Shown here: one piece after another, positions 21,866 through 22,834 of the stretch
How positions within the stretch are numbered: the stretch's first letter is position 1
Layout: each line of letters opens with the position of its first letter
Notes under the pieces: generated by a model
Seen by the model: the letters and a program-made list of their open reading frames with translations, nothing else
Database searches by the model: none
What the model was told of the DNA's origin: nothing
Translations under genes and position numbers: made by a program
Source of the DNA: a virus
Strand: one strand, 5' to 3'
Length of the DNA stretch: 22,834 nucleotides
IMG/VR virus record: IMGVR_UViG_3300027971_000237
Span: 1 to 22,834 of that record

Positions 21866-22807
21866 ATGGGATACAAAGTCACGGCGTTGAAGAAGTTGAG
21901 CAAGAAAAAGAAACCGGTGGGAAAGGGCAAGGGTCACTCCGACCTGCCGGTTTCGGTGGAGCCGGAAGCGTTCGACGATATCCCCATGAATCCCGGCGCT
22001 ACCTGCACTGCGCTGGCTGAGATCACTGCGGGACAGGTTCGCAACGCGCCGAATACTCCAATGTTGCACATTGTGCCGCGCAATCTAGGCAGGTTGCAGC
22101 AGCAGTTACAGCAGGTGCTGGAAAATACCAGCACCGACCGTACGCAGACGCGATTGCAGTCTGGCTCTCTGTCTGGTGACTGGGTTGGCGTGGTGAGCGG
22201 CAATGAGTCTGTGTTTAAACGCCGCAAGATCGAAGAGGGCATTGACTCTGCCGTGCTGATTGCAGTCGATCAGAGCAGCAGCATGGGTGGGGCTTGCATG
22301 GTAGCGGCGGCACATGCGACGCTGCAATTCGCAGAGGCGCTCAAGCGCTGCAACGGCGTGGAGTTTGAGGTGCGTGGATTCAGCGATGCCGGAGCCGCTG
22401 TCGTGACGCAGCACGGTGTTGGCGGAGCGCAGAAGGGCTTGTTGAGCCGCGCTGCGTGGCGCATGTATAAGTCGTTCAAGGAGTCTGCGAACGTCCTGCG
22501 CCAGCGCGGCGAGTGGCTCTACCATGCGTCAGGCTGCACCCCGGAAGTTGCTGCTTTGAACGATGCGCTTATCGCTCTGAGCAAACGCCCAGAGCCGCGC
22601 AAGGTGCTGATCTGGATCGGTGACGGTGACGGTTATCGTGCCGATGCAATCTTGGCATTGCAAGCAAAACACAAGAACGTCACGGTGATTGGCATTGGAA
22701 TCGGCGTCGATCTGAGCGCGTATTTTGTTCACAACGTGAAGATCAAGACGATTGCTGACTTGGGCACGGCAAGCTTTGGCGCTGTCATCAAGGCGCTGAA
22801 AAAGTAA
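21866..22807 (+). CDS. vWA protein with intact MIDAS (CobT-like C-terminal half)
   Basis: A 313-aa protein with GGAGG 6 nt before ATG 21866. The N-terminus is basic (KKLSKKKKPVGKGKG), which could dock to the acidic linker of the preceding protein. Residues 68-127 carry the CobT-like pre-vWA signature: HIVPRNLGRLQQQLQQVLEN, then SGSLSG and NESVFKRRKIEEG. The MIDAS is D135-Q-S137-S-S139, T225 (GCTPE) and D253 (WIGDGDG). The last part (NVTVIGIGIG) closes the Rossmann-like fold. It probably binds a substrate or adaptor through Mg2+ and links it to the AAA+ ring. Confidence 0.85.
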   Translation: MGYKVTALKKLSKKKKPVGKGKGHSDLPVSVEPEAFDDIPMNPGATCTALAEITAGQVRNAPNTPMLHIVPRNLGRLQQQLQQVLENTSTDRTQTRLQSGSLSGDWVGVVSGNESVFKRRKIEEGIDSAVLIAVDQSSSMGGACMVAAAHATLQFAEALKRCNGVEFEVRGFSDAGAAVVTQHGVGGAQKGLLSRAAWRMYKSFKESANVLRQRGEWLYHASGCTPEVAALNDALIALSKRPEPRKVLIWIGDGDGYRADAILALQAKHKNVTVIGIGIGVDLSAYFVHNVKIKTIADLGTASFGAVIKALKK

Positions 22808-22812
22808 CCGAT

Positions 22813-22829
22813 GGGGGGCGGTTCCCCCC
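22813..22829 (+). terminator. Terminator-like hairpin after the vWA gene
   Basis: GGGGGG (22813-22818), loop CGGTT, CCCCCC (22824-22829), 6 bp after the vWA stop. The window ends four to five bases later, so a following T run cannot be checked. Confidence 0.45.
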
Positions 22830-22834
22830 GAACC

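Larger units (their letters stand above)
5734..22220. repeat. Dispersed 8-bp palindrome GTTTAAAC (11 copies)
   Basis: Exact copies start at 5734, 6878, 11698, 15402, 15905, 17531, 19354, 19977, 20742, 21371 and 22213. Chance expectation is about 0.35 copies in a window of this size at even base use. All are preceded by C or T, and 9 of 11 are followed by A or G, giving YGTTTAAACR. The one-base variant GTTTACAC/GTGTAAAC adds ten sites: 876, 1502, 4491, 10070, 12026, 12708, 15762, 17468, 18097 and 18187. They lie in genes on both strands and in different reading frames. Function is unknown. Confidence 0.7.

Noticed and set aside
21589-22020. Frame rich in Lys-Val over the hexamer repeat
   Set aside because: It is the repeat read in another frame and has no ribosome-binding site.
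19606-22807. A cobalamin (cobaltochelatase) pathway role
   Set aside because: No CobN or any other cobalamin gene is present, and the peptidase-like domain and split layout point elsewhere.
1-22834. tRNA genes, CRISPR arrays, insertion sequences, integrase or attachment site
   Set aside because: No tRNA T-loop/anticodon layout, direct-repeat spacer array, transposase or recombinase motif was found.

Overview
This window is part of a tailed-phage genome, or a prophage or metagenomic contig of one. It holds a long leftward head and tail morphogenesis block (about 1-18082), a divergent regulatory region of about 670 bp (18083-18751), and a short rightward operon (18752-22807). The phage assignment rests on a large terminase with intact ATPase and nuclease motifs, a small-terminase-like gene, a large portal, a scaffold-like gene, a gpT/HK97-fold-like major capsid protein and many small structural genes. 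No gene in the window is long enough to be a tape measure, and the portal and adaptor resemble those of podoviruses such as SU10, so a short-tailed phage is the best guess. The host cannot be read from the sequence; a freshwater (beta)proteobacterium is a weak inference from the protein families.

Reading the leftward block in transcription order: TerS, a LexA-type winged-helix protein, TerL, portal, a 64-aa protein, a GroES-like co-chaperonin, scaffold, two structural proteins, the capsid protein, two decoration-like proteins, a glycosyltransferase and a methyltransferase. A run of small zinc-ribbon and very basic Gly/Lys-rich proteins follows, then head-tail adaptors and a series of beta-rich tail or fibre proteins running off the left edge. 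Genes are packed tightly, many joined by TAATG or ATGA overlaps. A consensus-like promoter (TTGACA, 17 bp, TGTAAG) sits just upstream of TerS.

The rightward operon is visibly richer in G+C. It encodes a 61-aa protein, a SprT-like protein whose HExxH site is destroyed, an intrinsic terminator, and then a CobS/CobT-like module. That module is a MoxR/CobS-type AAA+ ATPase, a protein with an intact HELGH metallopeptidase motif and a (Gly-Glu)23 acidic linker, and a separate vWA protein with an intact MIDAS. The last two look like one CobT-like protein divided into two genes. No other cobalamin gene is present, so a chaperone/remodelling or peptidase role is more likely than vitamin synthesis.

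Three signals are not explained by the genes. First, the 8-bp palindrome GTTTAAAC occurs 11 times (about 0.35 expected) and its relative GTTTACAC 10 times. Every copy is preceded by a pyrimidine, and two copies flank the leftward promoter. Second, a 19-bp inverted repeat encloses 112 nt just before the first rightward ribosome-binding site and pairs fully only as plus-strand RNA. Third, terminator-like and SD-masking hairpins lie before the AAA+ gene and before the winged-helix gene.
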